Part shown: positions 40,474 through 48,450 of the stretch, piece by piece
Layout: each line of letters starts with the position of its first letter
How positions within the stretch are numbered: position 1 is the first letter of the stretch
Assembly (NCBI RefSeq): GCF_004137245.1
Contig: NZ_SDWS01000002.1
Coordinates: 1 to 64,000, forward strand
Source: Nocardioides glacieisoli
Lineage (GTDB): Bacteria; Actinomycetota; Actinomycetes; Propionibacteriales; Nocardioidaceae
Length of the DNA stretch: 64,000 bases
Direction of reading: 5' to 3'
Notes under the pieces: generated by a model
Told to the model about the DNA's origin: nothing
What the model saw: only the letters and a program-made list of their open reading frames with translations
The model's database searches: none
Made by a program: the position numbers and the translations under genes

Positions 40474-41007
40474 GTGACCACGGACCCACACCTCGCCGCC
40501 GACATCGACGCCGCCTGCCGCCTCACCGGACAGTTCACGCTCCGCTCGGGCCAGGTCGCCGACACCTACTTCGACAAGTACCTCTTCGAGGCCCAGCCCG
40601 ACCTGCTCGACCGCGTGGCGGCGCAGATGGTTGACCTGCTGCCCGAGGACACCGAGCTGCTCGGCGGCCTCGAGCTCGGCGGCATCCCGATCGCCACGAT
40701 GGTCAGCTCGCGCACCCGTCTGCCGGCCCTCTTCGTGCGCAAGAAGGCCAAGGAGTACGGCACCGCCAAGCTCGCCGAGGGTCCGGACGTCGCCGGTCGC
40801 CGGATCACCATCATCGAGGACGTCATCACCACCGGCGGCGCCGTGCGCGACGCCACCAACGCGCTGCGCGAGCTCGGTGCCGTCGTCGAGGTGGTCGTCT
40901 GCGCGATCGACCGCTCACCCGCCGACGAGAACCCGCTCGCCGACGTCGGTCTCGAGATCAGGTCGGTCCTGACCCGCGCCCAGCTCGACGCCGCCTCCTC
41001 GACCTGA
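40474..41007 (+). CDS. pyrE: Orotate phosphoribosyltransferase
   Basis: The 177-residue enzyme joins orotate and PRPP to make OMP in pyrimidine synthesis. The PRPP-binding motif is ITIIEDVITTGGA (about 110-122), and the substrate loop with the charged RKKAKEYGTAKLAEGP segment (about 89-104) is typical of the short actinobacterial form. Length (about 175-180) fits. GTG 40474 has a leaderless promoter. In mycobacteria pyrE and the RNA methyltransferase gene are near neighbours, as here, where only the DedA gene lies between them. Confidence 0.95.
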   Translation: MTTDPHLAADIDAACRLTGQFTLRSGQVADTYFDKYLFEAQPDLLDRVAAQMVDLLPEDTELLGGLELGGIPIATMVSSRTRLPALFVRKKAKEYGTAKLAEGPDVAGRRITIIEDVITTGGAVRDATNALRELGAVVEVVVCAIDRSPADENPLADVGLEIRSVLTRAQLDAASST

Positions 41008-41025
41008 GCCGACGGCGTACGACCG

Positions 41026-41778
41026 TCAGTCGAGGTCGCGACCGGTGATGTCGCGGTCCGGGCCGCCGTCGTGGGGGCCGACCTCGGCGCCGGGGGCGTC
41101 GGTGCGGCGGTGGCGCCACCACTCGACGACGATCGGGATGAGCGAGAACGCCACGATGACGATGACGAGCTTGTCGATGCTCTCGCCGAGCGTCGGGAAC
41201 GCGTCGCCGAGGAAGTAGCCGAGCAGCATGACCGACACGACCCACAGCACGGCGCCGACGAGGCTCCAGAGGAAGAAGCGGGCCCGGTCCATCCGGGTCA
41301 CGCCGGCGACCACCGTGATGTAGGTCCGCACGAAGGGCACGAAGCGCCCGATGACGAGGGCCTTGTTGCCGTGGCGGTCGAAGAACGCGGTGGTCTGGTC
41401 GAAGTACTTGCGCTTGATGATCCGCCCGTCGCGCTCGTAGAGCGGCGGGCCGATCTTGCGGCCGATCTCGTAGCCGACGACGTTGCCGAGGAAGGCGGCC
41501 ACGGTGAGGAGTGCCATCGCGATGAGCAGCTCCACGAGGGGCGGCCCCGGGAACAGGTCGAGCTGGCCGGTGACGATGAACAGCCCGAGCGCGAAGAGCA
41601 GCGTGTCGCCCGGGAGGATCGGGAAGAACAGCCCGCACTCCACGAAGACGATCAGCAGGCTGATCCAGAACAGCTCCGCGCCGAAGCGGTCGAGCAGGTA
41701 GTTCGGGTCCATCCAGTCGATGCCCAGCAGCAGCGGGGTGACGATGCCGGCCAGGTCGGGGAGGTTCACGCGCGTCAC
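41026..41778 (-). CDS. DedA family (VTT domain) membrane protein
   Basis: The 250-residue integral membrane protein has helices at about 37-57, 62-72, 80-105, 150-168, 175-195 and 203-220. It holds the family block FFPILPGDTLLFALGLF (about 51-67), the region FLGNVVGYEIGRKIGPPLYE and the FVPFVRTYITVVAGVTRMDRARF segment with the functional arginine. DedA proteins move or scramble lipid carriers or keep membrane potential. Its start (GTG 41778) is 28 bp from the divergent RNA methyltransferase start. The conserved position near pyrE and fba suggests core function. Confidence 0.92.
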   Translation of the reverse strand: MTRVNLPDLAGIVTPLLLGIDWMDPNYLLDRFGAELFWISLLIVFVECGLFFPILPGDTLLFALGLFIVTGQLDLFPGPPLVELLIAMALLTVAAFLGNVVGYEIGRKIGPPLYERDGRIIKRKYFDQTTAFFDRHGNKALVIGRFVPFVRTYITVVAGVTRMDRARFFLWSLVGAVLWVVSVMLLGYFLGDAFPTLGESIDKLVIVIVAFSLIPIVVEWWRHRRTDAPGAEVGPHDGGPDRDITGRDLD

Positions 41779-41794
41779 CCTAACCAGCGCTTCC

Positions 41795-41800
41795 TATTGT
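41795..41800 (+). promoter_or_regulatory. -10-like box TATTGT, leaderless start (RNA methyltransferase)
   Basis: TATTGT ends 6 nt before the ATG at 41807. Confidence 0.55.
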
Positions 41801-41806
41801 TCTCGC

Positions 41807-42496
41807 ATGCACGAGGACTCGTACGACGTCGGCCGGGCGCCCTACGACCCGATGCCCCACGGCCGGCCGGAGGTCGGCGTGGGTCCGTGGGAGGGGGAGT
41901 GGCCCGAGGGCGAGCACTGGGACCCCGAGCTGCTGCGCGACGGTGACCGCCGCAACGTCGTGGACCGTTACCGCTACTGGACCCTCGACGCGATCGTCGC
42001 CGACCTCGACACGAGGCGGCACGGCTTCCACGTCGCGATCGAGAACTGGCAGCACGACTTCAACATCGGCACGATCGTGCGCACCGCCAACGCCTTCCTC
42101 GCCGCCGAGGTGCACATCGTCGGCAACCGTCGCTGGAACCGGCGCGGCGCGATGGTGACGGACCGCTACCAGCACGTCCGCCACCACGACGACGCCGCGG
42201 CACTGGCGACGTACCTCCACGCGCTCGAGCAACCCGTCCGGCTGCTCGGCATCGACAACCTGCCGGGCTCGGCCCACCTCGAGACGATGGAGCTGCCGCG
42301 CGACGTGTGCTTCCTCTTCGGCCAGGAGGGTCCCGGGCTCTCCGAGCAGGCGCGCGGGGTCTGCGACGGCACCTTCTCAATCGCGCAGTTCGGCTCGACC
42401 CGCTCCATCAACGCCAGCTCCGCGGCAGCCATCGCGATGCACAGCTGGATCAGGGAGTACGCCGACCTGGGCGGCGCGGACGCCTGGCGCGGCTGA
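41807..42496 (+). CDS. SpoU/TrmH-family RNA methyltransferase
   Basis: The 229-residue SPOUT methyltransferase should 2'-O-methylate a tRNA or rRNA ribose with SAM. The three knot motifs are visible: NIGTIVRTANAF (about 87-98) with the N and R that contact the substrate, FGQEGPGLS (about 170-178), and IAQFGSTRSINASSAAAIAM (about 191-210) with the cofactor-binding loop. A charged N-terminal extension (1-55) precedes the domain. The ATG has a leaderless promoter. It resembles the SpoU protein next to pyrE in mycobacteria; which RNA is modified is unknown. Confidence 0.93.
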   Translation: MHEDSYDVGRAPYDPMPHGRPEVGVGPWEGEWPEGEHWDPELLRDGDRRNVVDRYRYWTLDAIVADLDTRRHGFHVAIENWQHDFNIGTIVRTANAFLAAEVHIVGNRRWNRRGAMVTDRYQHVRHHDDAAALATYLHALEQPVRLLGIDNLPGSAHLETMELPRDVCFLFGQEGPGLSEQARGVCDGTFSIAQFGSTRSINASSAAAIAMHSWIREYADLGGADAWRG

Positions 42497-42632
42497 TCAG
42501 CCCATCCCCCGCCCGGGACGTGCAAAGCGGCCCGGGAAGACCCCACGTGATCCCGGACCGCTCCGCCCCCCGTTGGCTGGTGGGAGCCATGAGCACAAGT
42601 TAGGGCGCACCGGGTGTCGCTGCCATACCCGT

Positions 42633-42650
42633 GAGGGTGCAGTGACCCTC
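42633..42650. terminator. Short hairpin between convergent genes
   Basis: GAGGGT (42633-42638), 6 nt, ACCCTC (42645-42650) lies between the RNA methyltransferase and the convergent ECF sigma gene. The stem is only 6 bp; the rest of this 175-bp gap shows nothing clear. Confidence 0.35.
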
Positions 42651-42671
42651 CCCCAACCATGGACAGAGCGG

Positions 42672-43163
42672 TCAGCGCTGTGTCGCGAGGACCGCTTCCA
42701 GGGCGGCCAGGCCGCGGCTGCTGTGGCTCTTGACGGTGCCCTCGCTGATGCCGAGCTCGCCGGCGGTCTCGCGCACCGACAGCCCGAGCCAGTGCCGCAG
42801 GACGACGACCTTGCGCTGCTGCTCGGGCAGGTCCTGAAGCGCGTCGAAGAGCGCGGACCGCTCCTCGAGCGGTGTCGACTCGTCCGCCGCGTGCTCCGGC
42901 AGCCGGTCGCTGGGACGCTCGCGGCGCCACGGCCGGCGGGACTCGTCGATGTTGGCGCGCACCATGATCTGGCGGCAGTAGGCCTCCTCGCCGCCCTCGT
43001 GCCGGATCCGCGGCCACGCGACGTAGAGCTTGGTCAGCGCGGTCTGCATCAGGTCGTCGGCGCGGTGCCAGTCGCCGCACAGGGCGTACGCGATCCGGCG
43101 CAGGTGTGTCTGCCGAGCGGCGACGAACTCCGAGAAGGCCGCGTCGCGGTCGGGGTCCCTCAT
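42672..43163 (-). CDS. SigE-family ECF sigma factor
   Basis: The 163-residue protein shows region 2 (about 8-75: RQTHLRRIAYALCGDWHRADDLMQ and the YCRQIMVRANIDESRR segment) and region 4 (about 100-155: LPEQQRKVVVLRHWLGLSVRETA and ISEGTVKSHSSRGLAAL), the pattern of the actinobacterial SigE-type ECF group. Its ATG overlaps the stop of the upstream membrane-anchored gene (ATGA), which is the reverse of the usual sigma then anti-sigma order. The sigma therefore depends on translation of that gene. Target promoters are unknown. Confidence 0.9.
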   Translation of the reverse strand: MRDPDRDAAFSEFVAARQTHLRRIAYALCGDWHRADDLMQTALTKLYVAWPRIRHEGGEEAYCRQIMVRANIDESRRPWRRERPSDRLPEHAADESTPLEERSALFDALQDLPEQQRKVVVLRHWLGLSVRETAGELGISEGTVKSHSSRGLAALEAVLATQR

Positions 43164-44074
43164 CGCATGCCCGCCCCGGAGGAGTACTGCCCGCGGGCCC
43201 AGTCGATGAAGGCGGCCATCGAGTCGAAGGTGCCGCCGGCCGGGATCACGTCGAGCGTGCCGTCGATCACCCGGTAGGCCGCGAACTCCGAGCGGCCGTC
43301 CACGACGAGGCGTACGACACCGGTCTCGGTGGCGCCCGCCCCGAAGCTCTCGCCCAGGTCGACGTCGGCGCGCTGCTCGGAGATGACGACGCCCGGGCGG
43401 GCCGTCGCGACGTTGCCGGACCCGTCCAGGACCAGCCAGGGCTGACCACTCGTGTCGCCGCTCGACGGCGTGACACCGTTGGCGACGTCCAGGGTCGTCC
43501 GGCTCCGGACCGCCTGGTCGAGCCAGCCGTCGAAGTCGCCGGTCGCGCGCACGGTGGTCATCGACGAGCTGTCGTCGGGGTGGGCCGTCAACAACGAGTA
43601 GTACTCGGTCTCGTACATCATCACCCGGATGCCGACCGAGCGGCCCATGCCGGCCGGGTAGCCCATGGGGTTCGCGACCCGCTCCAGCACCGGTCCGGCG
43701 CCCGTCGAGAGCACCAGGCCCTCATAGGTCAGGGTCGCGGGGTTCCCCTGCTCCTCCGCCTTCTCGCGAGTCACCTCGCGCATCCGCTCGAGCCGGGCCT
43801 TCCGCGCCTCGCGCGCCGACATCGTCGGCTGGGCGTCCGTCGTGGGCGACGGCCCCTGGGTCGCCACGGGGGCGTCGCCGCGCGGCGCGGTCCCGGGGCT
43901 GCTCGCCCAGGCGGCGCCCACGCCGACCGCCATCGAGGCGACGATCGCGAACGACGCGGCACGGCGACGGCGTACGGCCGTCCGCCCGGCAGCGACGTAG
44001 TGCCCCGGGGGCAGGTCGTGCCCGGTGCCGAACGAGCTGTCCAGCTCGTGCTGCCAGTCGACGTCGGTGCCCAT
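43160..44074 (-). CDS. Membrane-anchored partner upstream of SigE-type sigma factor
   Basis: The 304-residue protein has a cytoplasmic N-terminus (about 1-40, containing DLPPGHYVAAGRTAVRRRR), one transmembrane helix (about 41-58), a disordered stalk and an extracytoplasmic domain of about 200 residues. It lies directly upstream of the sigma gene and is expressed first; it may be the anti-sigma factor or a sensor. No zinc-binding HxxxCxxC motif is seen. The ATG at 44074 is preferred over a longer frame, since its N-terminus is compact and a weak TCCTT-rich upstream suits no ribosome site. Confidence 0.7.
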   Translation of the reverse strand: MGTDVDWQHELDSSFGTGHDLPPGHYVAAGRTAVRRRRAASFAIVASMAVGVGAAWASSPGTAPRGDAPVATQGPSPTTDAQPTMSAREARKARLERMREVTREKAEEQGNPATLTYEGLVLSTGAGPVLERVANPMGYPAGMGRSVGIRVMMYETEYYSLLTAHPDDSSSMTTVRATGDFDGWLDQAVRSRTTLDVANGVTPSSGDTSGQPWLVLDGSGNVATARPGVVISEQRADVDLGESFGAGATETGVVRLVVDGRSEFAAYRVIDGTLDVIPAGGTFDSMAAFIDWARGQYSSGAGMR

Positions 44075-44188
44075 CAGATGTCCTTCCCCCACGTGGAGTC
44101 TTGCACCGGTGGACACGGATCGCGGTCGGCGTCGGTTGTCACGTGGTGAGACGGAATCCGGCCGCGAAAGCGACCCGCGGGTAGCCAC

Positions 44189-44232
44189 TAGGGTTGTGAG
44201 CGCCAGTTGGAACGTTCCCGAGGAGAACCCCG
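44189..44232 (+). promoter_or_regulatory. fba promoter and leader
   Basis: TAGGGT (44189-44194) is followed by a leader of about 32 nt with GAGGAG (44220-44225) 7 nt before the ATG. A 10-nt palindrome GGAACGTTCC at 44209-44218 resembles half of a LacI-type operator; its role is unknown. Confidence 0.5.
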
Positions 44233-45267
44233 ATGCCCATCGCCACCCCCGAGGTCTACGCGCAGATGCTGGACGCCGCGAAGGAGAAGTCCTTCGCCTA
44301 CCCCGCCATCAACGTCTCGTCGTCCCAGACCCTCAACGCCGCGCTCAAGGGGTTCGCCGACGCCGGCTCCGACGGCATCATCCAGGTCTCGACCGGCGGC
44401 GCGGAGTACCTCTCCGGCCCCTCGGTCAAGGACATGGTCACCGGCTCCGTCGCGTTCGCCGCGTACGCCGCCGAGGTCGCGAAGAACTATCCCGTCAACA
44501 TCGCGCTGCACACCGACCACTGCCCCAAGGACAAGCTCGACGGCTTCGTCCGCCCGCTGCTCGACATCTCCGCCGAGCGCGTCGCGCGCGGCGAGGCACC
44601 GCTCTTCCAGTCGCACATGTGGGACGGCTCGGCCGTGCCGATGGACGAGAACCTCGAGATCGCCGAGGAGCTGCTCGCCAAGTGCGCCGCGGCCCACATC
44701 ATCCTCGAGATCGAGGTCGGCGTCGTCGGCGGCGAGGAGGACGGCGTCGCCAACGAGATCAACGACCAGCTCTACACGACGCCCGAGGACGCCATCGCCA
44801 CCATCAAGGCGCTCGGCGCCGGCGAGCGCGGCCGCTACATGACGGCGCTGACCTTCGGCAACGTCCACGGCGTCTACAAGCCCGGCAACGTCAAGCTCCG
44901 CCCGGAGATCCTCAAGCTCGCGCAGGAGGCGGCCGCCTCCGAGCTCGGCCTGGGCTCCGACGCCCGGCCCTTCGACCTCGTCTTCCACGGCGGCTCGGGC
45001 TCCACCGCGCAGGAGATCAGCGACGCCGTCGACTTCGGCGTGGTGAAGATGAACGTCGACACCGACACGCAGTACGCCTTCACGCGTCCCGTCGCCGGCC
45101 ACATGTTCGCCAACTACGAGGGCGTGCTCAAGGTCGACGGCGAGGTCGGCAACAAGAAGCTCTACGACCCGCGTGCCTGGGGCAAGGCGGCCGAGGCCGG
45201 CATGGCCGCGCGCATCGTCGAGGCCTGCGAGAACCTGCGCTCCGCGGGGACCTCGCTCTCCAGCTGA
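44233..45267 (+). CDS. fba: Class II fructose-bisphosphate aldolase
   Basis: The 344-residue zinc enzyme cleaves fructose 1,6-bisphosphate to DHAP and glyceraldehyde 3-phosphate. Zinc ligands lie in LHTDHCPKDKLDG (about 94-106), GNVHGVYKPG (about 215-224) and VFHGGSGST (about 254-262), with the KMNVDTDTQYAF segment binding phosphate. Length matches class II-A enzymes (about 340-360). Ribosome site GAGGAG is 7 nt upstream. In mycobacteria fba is near DedA and DUF3151 genes, as here. It is followed by a perfect bidirectional terminator shared with the convergent symporter gene. Confidence 0.97.
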   Translation: MPIATPEVYAQMLDAAKEKSFAYPAINVSSSQTLNAALKGFADAGSDGIIQVSTGGAEYLSGPSVKDMVTGSVAFAAYAAEVAKNYPVNIALHTDHCPKDKLDGFVRPLLDISAERVARGEAPLFQSHMWDGSAVPMDENLEIAEELLAKCAAAHIILEIEVGVVGGEEDGVANEINDQLYTTPEDAIATIKALGAGERGRYMTALTFGNVHGVYKPGNVKLRPEILKLAQEAAASELGLGSDARPFDLVFHGGSGSTAQEISDAVDFGVVKMNVDTDTQYAFTRPVAGHMFANYEGVLKVDGEVGNKKLYDPRAWGKAAEAGMAARIVEACENLRSAGTSLSS

Positions 45268-45277
45268 TCATTGCCGC

Positions 45278-45312
45278 GAGCGGTGCGTGAGGGTCCTCCT
45301 CACGCACCGCTC
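45278..45312. terminator. Perfect bidirectional terminator after fba
   Basis: Two 15-bp arms, GAGCGGTGCGTGAGG (45278-45292) and CCTCACGCACCGCTC (45298-45312), enclose a 5-nt loop between the convergent fba and symporter genes. Confidence 0.85.
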
Positions 45313-45332
45313 GACGGAAGCGGACGTACGAC

Positions 45333-47066
45333 CTAGCGCGCCGGCGCGTTGCCCGGGATGTCGTCCGGGTCGCCGTACGCCTCGTCGTGCGTGGAGTGCT
45401 CGGCGAGGTCCTTCTGCACGCGCGGGTCGTCCGCGTCGGCGAAGTAGTCGAACGGGATCGTCTCGTCCTTGCCGTTGGAGACCTTGAGGGCGTTGAGGAT
45501 CGCGGTCAGCACCACGGCGAGCACCACGTTGATGACGAACGCCGTCACCGCGATGTAGCCCATCTTCTCCATCCCCGGGATGAGGGCCAGCGAGCCGCCG
45601 AAGTGCTTGCCGGTCACCGGGTTGACGACCTGGTAGGCCTCGATCGTGCCGTAGACCATGCCGGCCGCCCAGCCCACCAGCAGGGCGTAGCGGTGGAACC
45701 ACCGGGTGAAGAGGCTGAACACGATCACCGGGAAGGTCTGCATCATCCAGATGCCGCCAAGGAGCTGGAAGTTGATCGCGTTCTGCTTGTCGAGCGTCAG
45801 CACGAAGACCAGCGCGAACGCCTTCACCAGCAGCGACATCAGCTTGGAGACCTTCGCCTCCTGCGCCGGGGTGGCGTCCTTCTTGAGCCACTCCTTGTAG
45901 ATGTTGCGGCTGAACGTGTTGGCCGCGGCGATCGACATGATCGCGGCCGGCACCAGCGCACCGATCGCGATCGCGGCGAAGGCGACCCCGGCGAACCAGG
46001 CCGGGAACATGTCCTCGAACAGCTGCGGGATCACCAGCTGCGCGTTCGCCTCGCCGTCGAGGCCGATCGGCTGCGTCCCGGCCGCGATGGCGACCCAGCC
46101 GAGCAGGGCCAGCAGGCCGAGCACGAAGGAGTACGCCGGGAGGATGGCGGCGTTGCGGCGGACCGTGTTGCGCGAGTTGGACGACAGCGACGCGGTGATC
46201 GAGTGGGGGTACATGAACAGCGCCATCGCCGAGCCGAGTGCGAGGGTGGCGTACGCCCAGAAGGCACCGGAGCCGGGCACGAAGGACGAGGTCGGGTTGA
46301 GCCCGGCCTCGACCGCCGCCTCGTTGTTGGCGTTCATCTTGTCCTCGGCAGCACCGAAGATCGCCTCCCACCCGCCGACCTGGCCGGGTAGGTAGATGAT
46401 CGCGACGATGATCACGAGGTAGATCAGGATGTCCTTCACGAAGGCGATCACCGCAGGGGCCCGCAGGCCGCTGGAGTAGGTGTAGGCCGCGAGCAGCGCG
46501 AACGCGATGAAGAGCGGGGCGTCCTTGGCGACGATGTTGTCGCCGCCCCCGAGCCCGGCCACCTCGAGCACCGCCTGGATGCCGACGAGCTGCAGGGCGA
46601 TGTAGGGCATCGTCGCCACGAAGCCGGTGACCGCCACCGCGAGCGACAGCGTGCGGTCGTCGTACCTCCCGCGGACGAAGTCGGCGGTGGTGACGTAGCC
46701 GTGGCGGTGGCTCACCGACCAGAGTCGCGCCATGAAGATGAAGATGATCGGGTAGAGGATGATCGTGTAGGGCACTGCGAAGAAGCCGGCCACGGCGCCG
46801 GTCGCGAACATCGCCGCCGGCACGGCGACGAAGGTGTACGCCGTGTAGAGGTCGCCGCCGAGCAGGAACCACGTGATCCACGTGCCGAACGAGCGGCCAC
46901 CCAGGCCCCACTCGTCGAGCGACTCGAGCGACTCCGCGCGCTTGAAGCGCGACGCCATGAAGCCCGCGACGGTGACGAGCAGGAAGAGCACGATCAGCAC
47001 CGTCAGGGCGACGCCGTTGATCCCGCCGGTCTCGGCGGCCAGCACGGTGGTGAGCTGCGGCGTCAT
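45333..47066 (-). CDS. Sodium:solute symporter (monocarboxylate/acetate type)
   Basis: The 577-residue membrane protein has about 13 helices, as in the SSS family. The conserved segment LGGRSFGTWITWFLLGGDLYTAY (about 54-76) fits the acetate/monocarboxylate branch, and a sodium-site-like GALVPAAIMSIAAANTFSRN block lies in helix 8-9. It likely imports lactate, pyruvate or acetate with Na+ or H+. The start ATG overlaps the upstream DUF3311 gene by 4 bp; that small membrane protein usually accompanies such symporters. A GTGA-N6-TCAC palindrome upstream of the pair may be a cAMP-type (GlxR/CRP) site, which fits carbon-source control. Confidence 0.93.
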   Translation of the reverse strand: MTPQLTTVLAAETGGINGVALTVLIVLFLLVTVAGFMASRFKRAESLESLDEWGLGGRSFGTWITWFLLGGDLYTAYTFVAVPAAMFATGAVAGFFAVPYTIILYPIIFIFMARLWSVSHRHGYVTTADFVRGRYDDRTLSLAVAVTGFVATMPYIALQLVGIQAVLEVAGLGGGDNIVAKDAPLFIAFALLAAYTYSSGLRAPAVIAFVKDILIYLVIIVAIIYLPGQVGGWEAIFGAAEDKMNANNEAAVEAGLNPTSSFVPGSGAFWAYATLALGSAMALFMYPHSITASLSSNSRNTVRRNAAILPAYSFVLGLLALLGWVAIAAGTQPIGLDGEANAQLVIPQLFEDMFPAWFAGVAFAAIAIGALVPAAIMSIAAANTFSRNIYKEWLKKDATPAQEAKVSKLMSLLVKAFALVFVLTLDKQNAINFQLLGGIWMMQTFPVIVFSLFTRWFHRYALLVGWAAGMVYGTIEAYQVVNPVTGKHFGGSLALIPGMEKMGYIAVTAFVINVVLAVVLTAILNALKVSNGKDETIPFDYFADADDPRVQKDLAEHSTHDEAYGDPDDIPGNAPAR

Positions 47067-47347
47067 CGGTCCTCACCCACCTTGTGCGTGGTCTTGCCGC
47101 GCGCCGAGAGGGTCAGCTTGTAGGCCGTCCAGGTGAGCGCCGAGCAGATGAAGACCCAGAGGAACTGGTACCAGAAGAAGAAGGGGAAGCCGAAGAGCTT
47201 CGGCTCGACCTTGGCGTAGTGCGGCACCCAGAGGAGCACGACGACTGGGATGACGAGCAGGACGCCGGCGAGGGCCATCTTGCGCATGTCGGTCGGTGGT
47301 GGGCCATGTTCAGGGCGCGACTGTGGAGGTGTGTTCCCGGGATTCAT
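47063..47347 (-). CDS. DUF3311 small membrane protein (symporter partner)
   Basis: The 94-residue protein has a Pro-rich polar N-terminus (1-20) and two hydrophobic helices (about 26-42 and 52-75), with the family pattern LLVIPVVVLLWVPHYAKVEP and GFPFFFWYQFLWVF. DUF3311 genes almost always precede monocarboxylate-type SSS symporters, and here the two overlap by 4 bp. It is presumably an accessory subunit. The ATG at 47347 is preferred to the TTG 9 nt earlier, because TAGGTT lies 7 nt before it. Confidence 0.88.
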   Translation of the reverse strand: MNPGNTPPQSRPEHGPPPTDMRKMALAGVLLVIPVVVLLWVPHYAKVEPKLFGFPFFFWYQFLWVFICSALTWTAYKLTLSARGKTTHKVGEDR

Positions 47348-47354
47348 GGCCAGC

Positions 47355-47360
47355 AACCTA
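47355..47360 (-). promoter_or_regulatory. -10-like box TAGGTT for DUF3311-symporter operon
   Basis: TAGGTT on the minus strand ends 7 nt before the ATG at 47347. Confidence 0.5.
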
Positions 47361-47368
47361 CTCGCGCG

Positions 47369-47382
47369 GTGACGGCCGTCAC
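47369..47382. promoter_or_regulatory. CRP/GlxR-like palindrome GTGA-N6-TCAC
   Basis: GTGACGGCCGTCAC is a perfect 14-nt palindrome with the N6 spacing of CRP-family sites (TGTGA-N6-TCACA), though the flanking T and A are replaced. It overlaps the expected -35 position of the DUF3311-symporter promoter, so binding would probably repress. Confidence 0.5.
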
Positions 47383-47435
47383 TGCGTCACTGCGGAGGGG
47401 CCCGCGACCAGCGGTCGGTCTGGCGCGACGAGCGG

Positions 47436-47855
47436 TCAGGCGAGCAGCTCGTCCGCGGCGGTCGCGCTCGAGTCGCGGAGGAAGGTCGAGCAGCGCTCCC
47501 ACTCGTGCGTCTCGCCGATCGCCTGCGCCGCAAGGGCGAGCAGGGCGAGCGAGCGGAGGAAGCCGCGGTTGGGCTCGTGCTCCCACGGCACCGGGCCGTG
47601 GCCCTTCCAGCCGTTGCGGCGCAGCATGTCGAGCGAGCGGTGGTAGCCCACGCGGGCATAGGCGTAGACCGTCACCGCATCGGCGCCGGCCTCGCGCGCC
47701 TGCTGTGCCAGGGCGGCCCAGGCAGCCGGGGACTCCGGGTGGCGGCGTACGACCGCTGCCGGGGCGTCGCCACCGGCGAGCTCGGCGTCCGCCGGGTCCG
47801 CGGGCAGGTGGGTGGGGGGAGGGCCGGCCATCAGGTCGCCGCCGAAGGTGGTCAT
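47436..47855 (-). CDS. DUF3151 domain protein
   Basis: The 139-residue protein belongs to the actinobacteria-specific DUF3151 family, recognised from the NGWKGHGPVPWEHEPNRGFL segment and the TPR-like AWAALAQQAREAGADAVTVYAYARVGYHR helix pair. It is a predicted soluble helical protein of unknown function that is found close to fba and purA in mycobacteria, as it is here. The ATG at 47855 has TAGGGT 7 nt upstream (minus strand), so it is probably leaderless. It is divergent from the thioesterase gene, with both promoters inside 43 bp. Confidence 0.9.
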   Translation of the reverse strand: MTTFGGDLMAGPPPTHLPADPADAELAGGDAPAAVVRRHPESPAAWAALAQQAREAGADAVTVYAYARVGYHRSLDMLRRNGWKGHGPVPWEHEPNRGFLRSLALLALAAQAIGETHEWERCSTFLRDSSATAADELLA

Positions 47856-47862
47856 GCCCCCA

Positions 47863-47868
47863 ACCCTA
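47863..47868 (-). promoter_or_regulatory. -10-like box TAGGGT (DUF3151 gene)
   Basis: TAGGGT on the minus strand ends 7 nt before the ATG at 47855, facing a GAGACT box (47887-47892) for the divergent thioesterase. Confidence 0.5.
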
Positions 47869-47898
47869 GGTCCGGACGCCGTCGGGGAGACTGGCGCC

Positions 47899-48363
47899 AT
47901 GGGCGAGACCTTCACGACCGAGATCCAGGCCCGCTACCGCGACATCAACCTCGCCGGCCACGTCGACAACGTCGAGGCCGTGCGGGTGCTCGACGAGGCG
48001 CGCTACGAGTTCCTGCGGTTCGCCCGGCTGCCCGGCCTCCCGGAGGGTGCGACCGGGCTGCTGCACGGCGTCGACGCCGGGGTGTCCGAGCTGGTCGCCT
48101 CGCAGAACATCGAGTACCACTCCGAGATGAGGTTCGTCCCCTACCAGCCGTTCGTCGCCGCGCTCTGGGTGTCGCGGATCGGCCGGTCGTCCTTCACCGT
48201 GTCCGCCGAGCTGCGGGTGGAGGCGGGCGGCGGGCCGGCCGCGGTCTGGGAGTGCGTCAACGTCCTCTGGGACCACCACGCGCAGTCGGCCTGGACGATC
48301 AGCGATGCCGTACGCGCCGATCTCGAGCGCTACCTGGGCGATCCGGTGGCCTTCCGCCGCTGA
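47899..48363 (+). CDS. Hotdog-fold acyl-CoA thioesterase
   Basis: The 154-residue protein has the 4-hydroxybenzoyl-CoA thioesterase-like pattern: ARYRDINLAGHVDNVEAVRVLDEARYEFL (about 11-39) holds the catalytic D in the Y-R-D-x-N...H-V-N/D-N motif, followed by five strands. It should hydrolyse an acyl-CoA thioester; the acyl group is unknown. The ATG has GAGACT 6 nt upstream. It is followed by a long hairpin before the convergent lysS gene. Confidence 0.88.
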   Translation: MGETFTTEIQARYRDINLAGHVDNVEAVRVLDEARYEFLRFARLPGLPEGATGLLHGVDAGVSELVASQNIEYHSEMRFVPYQPFVAALWVSRIGRSSFTVSAELRVEAGGGPAAVWECVNVLWDHHAQSAWTISDAVRADLERYLGDPVAFRR

Positions 48364-48378
48364 GGCTCGCACTCGGGA

Positions 48379-48443
48379 AGGCAGTTCGCGGGTCGTCGGC
48401 GCACGCTCACGCTGGCGCCCCGACGTGCAGCGGCGAACTGCCT
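48379..48443. terminator. Long hairpin between thioesterase and lysS
   Basis: AGGCAGTTCGC (48379-48389) and GCGAACTGCCT (48433-48443) form a perfect 11-bp outer stem, with further GC pairing inside (GTCGG/CCGAC). It lies between convergent genes and should end both transcripts. Confidence 0.7.
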
Positions 48444-48450
48444 ACATTGG

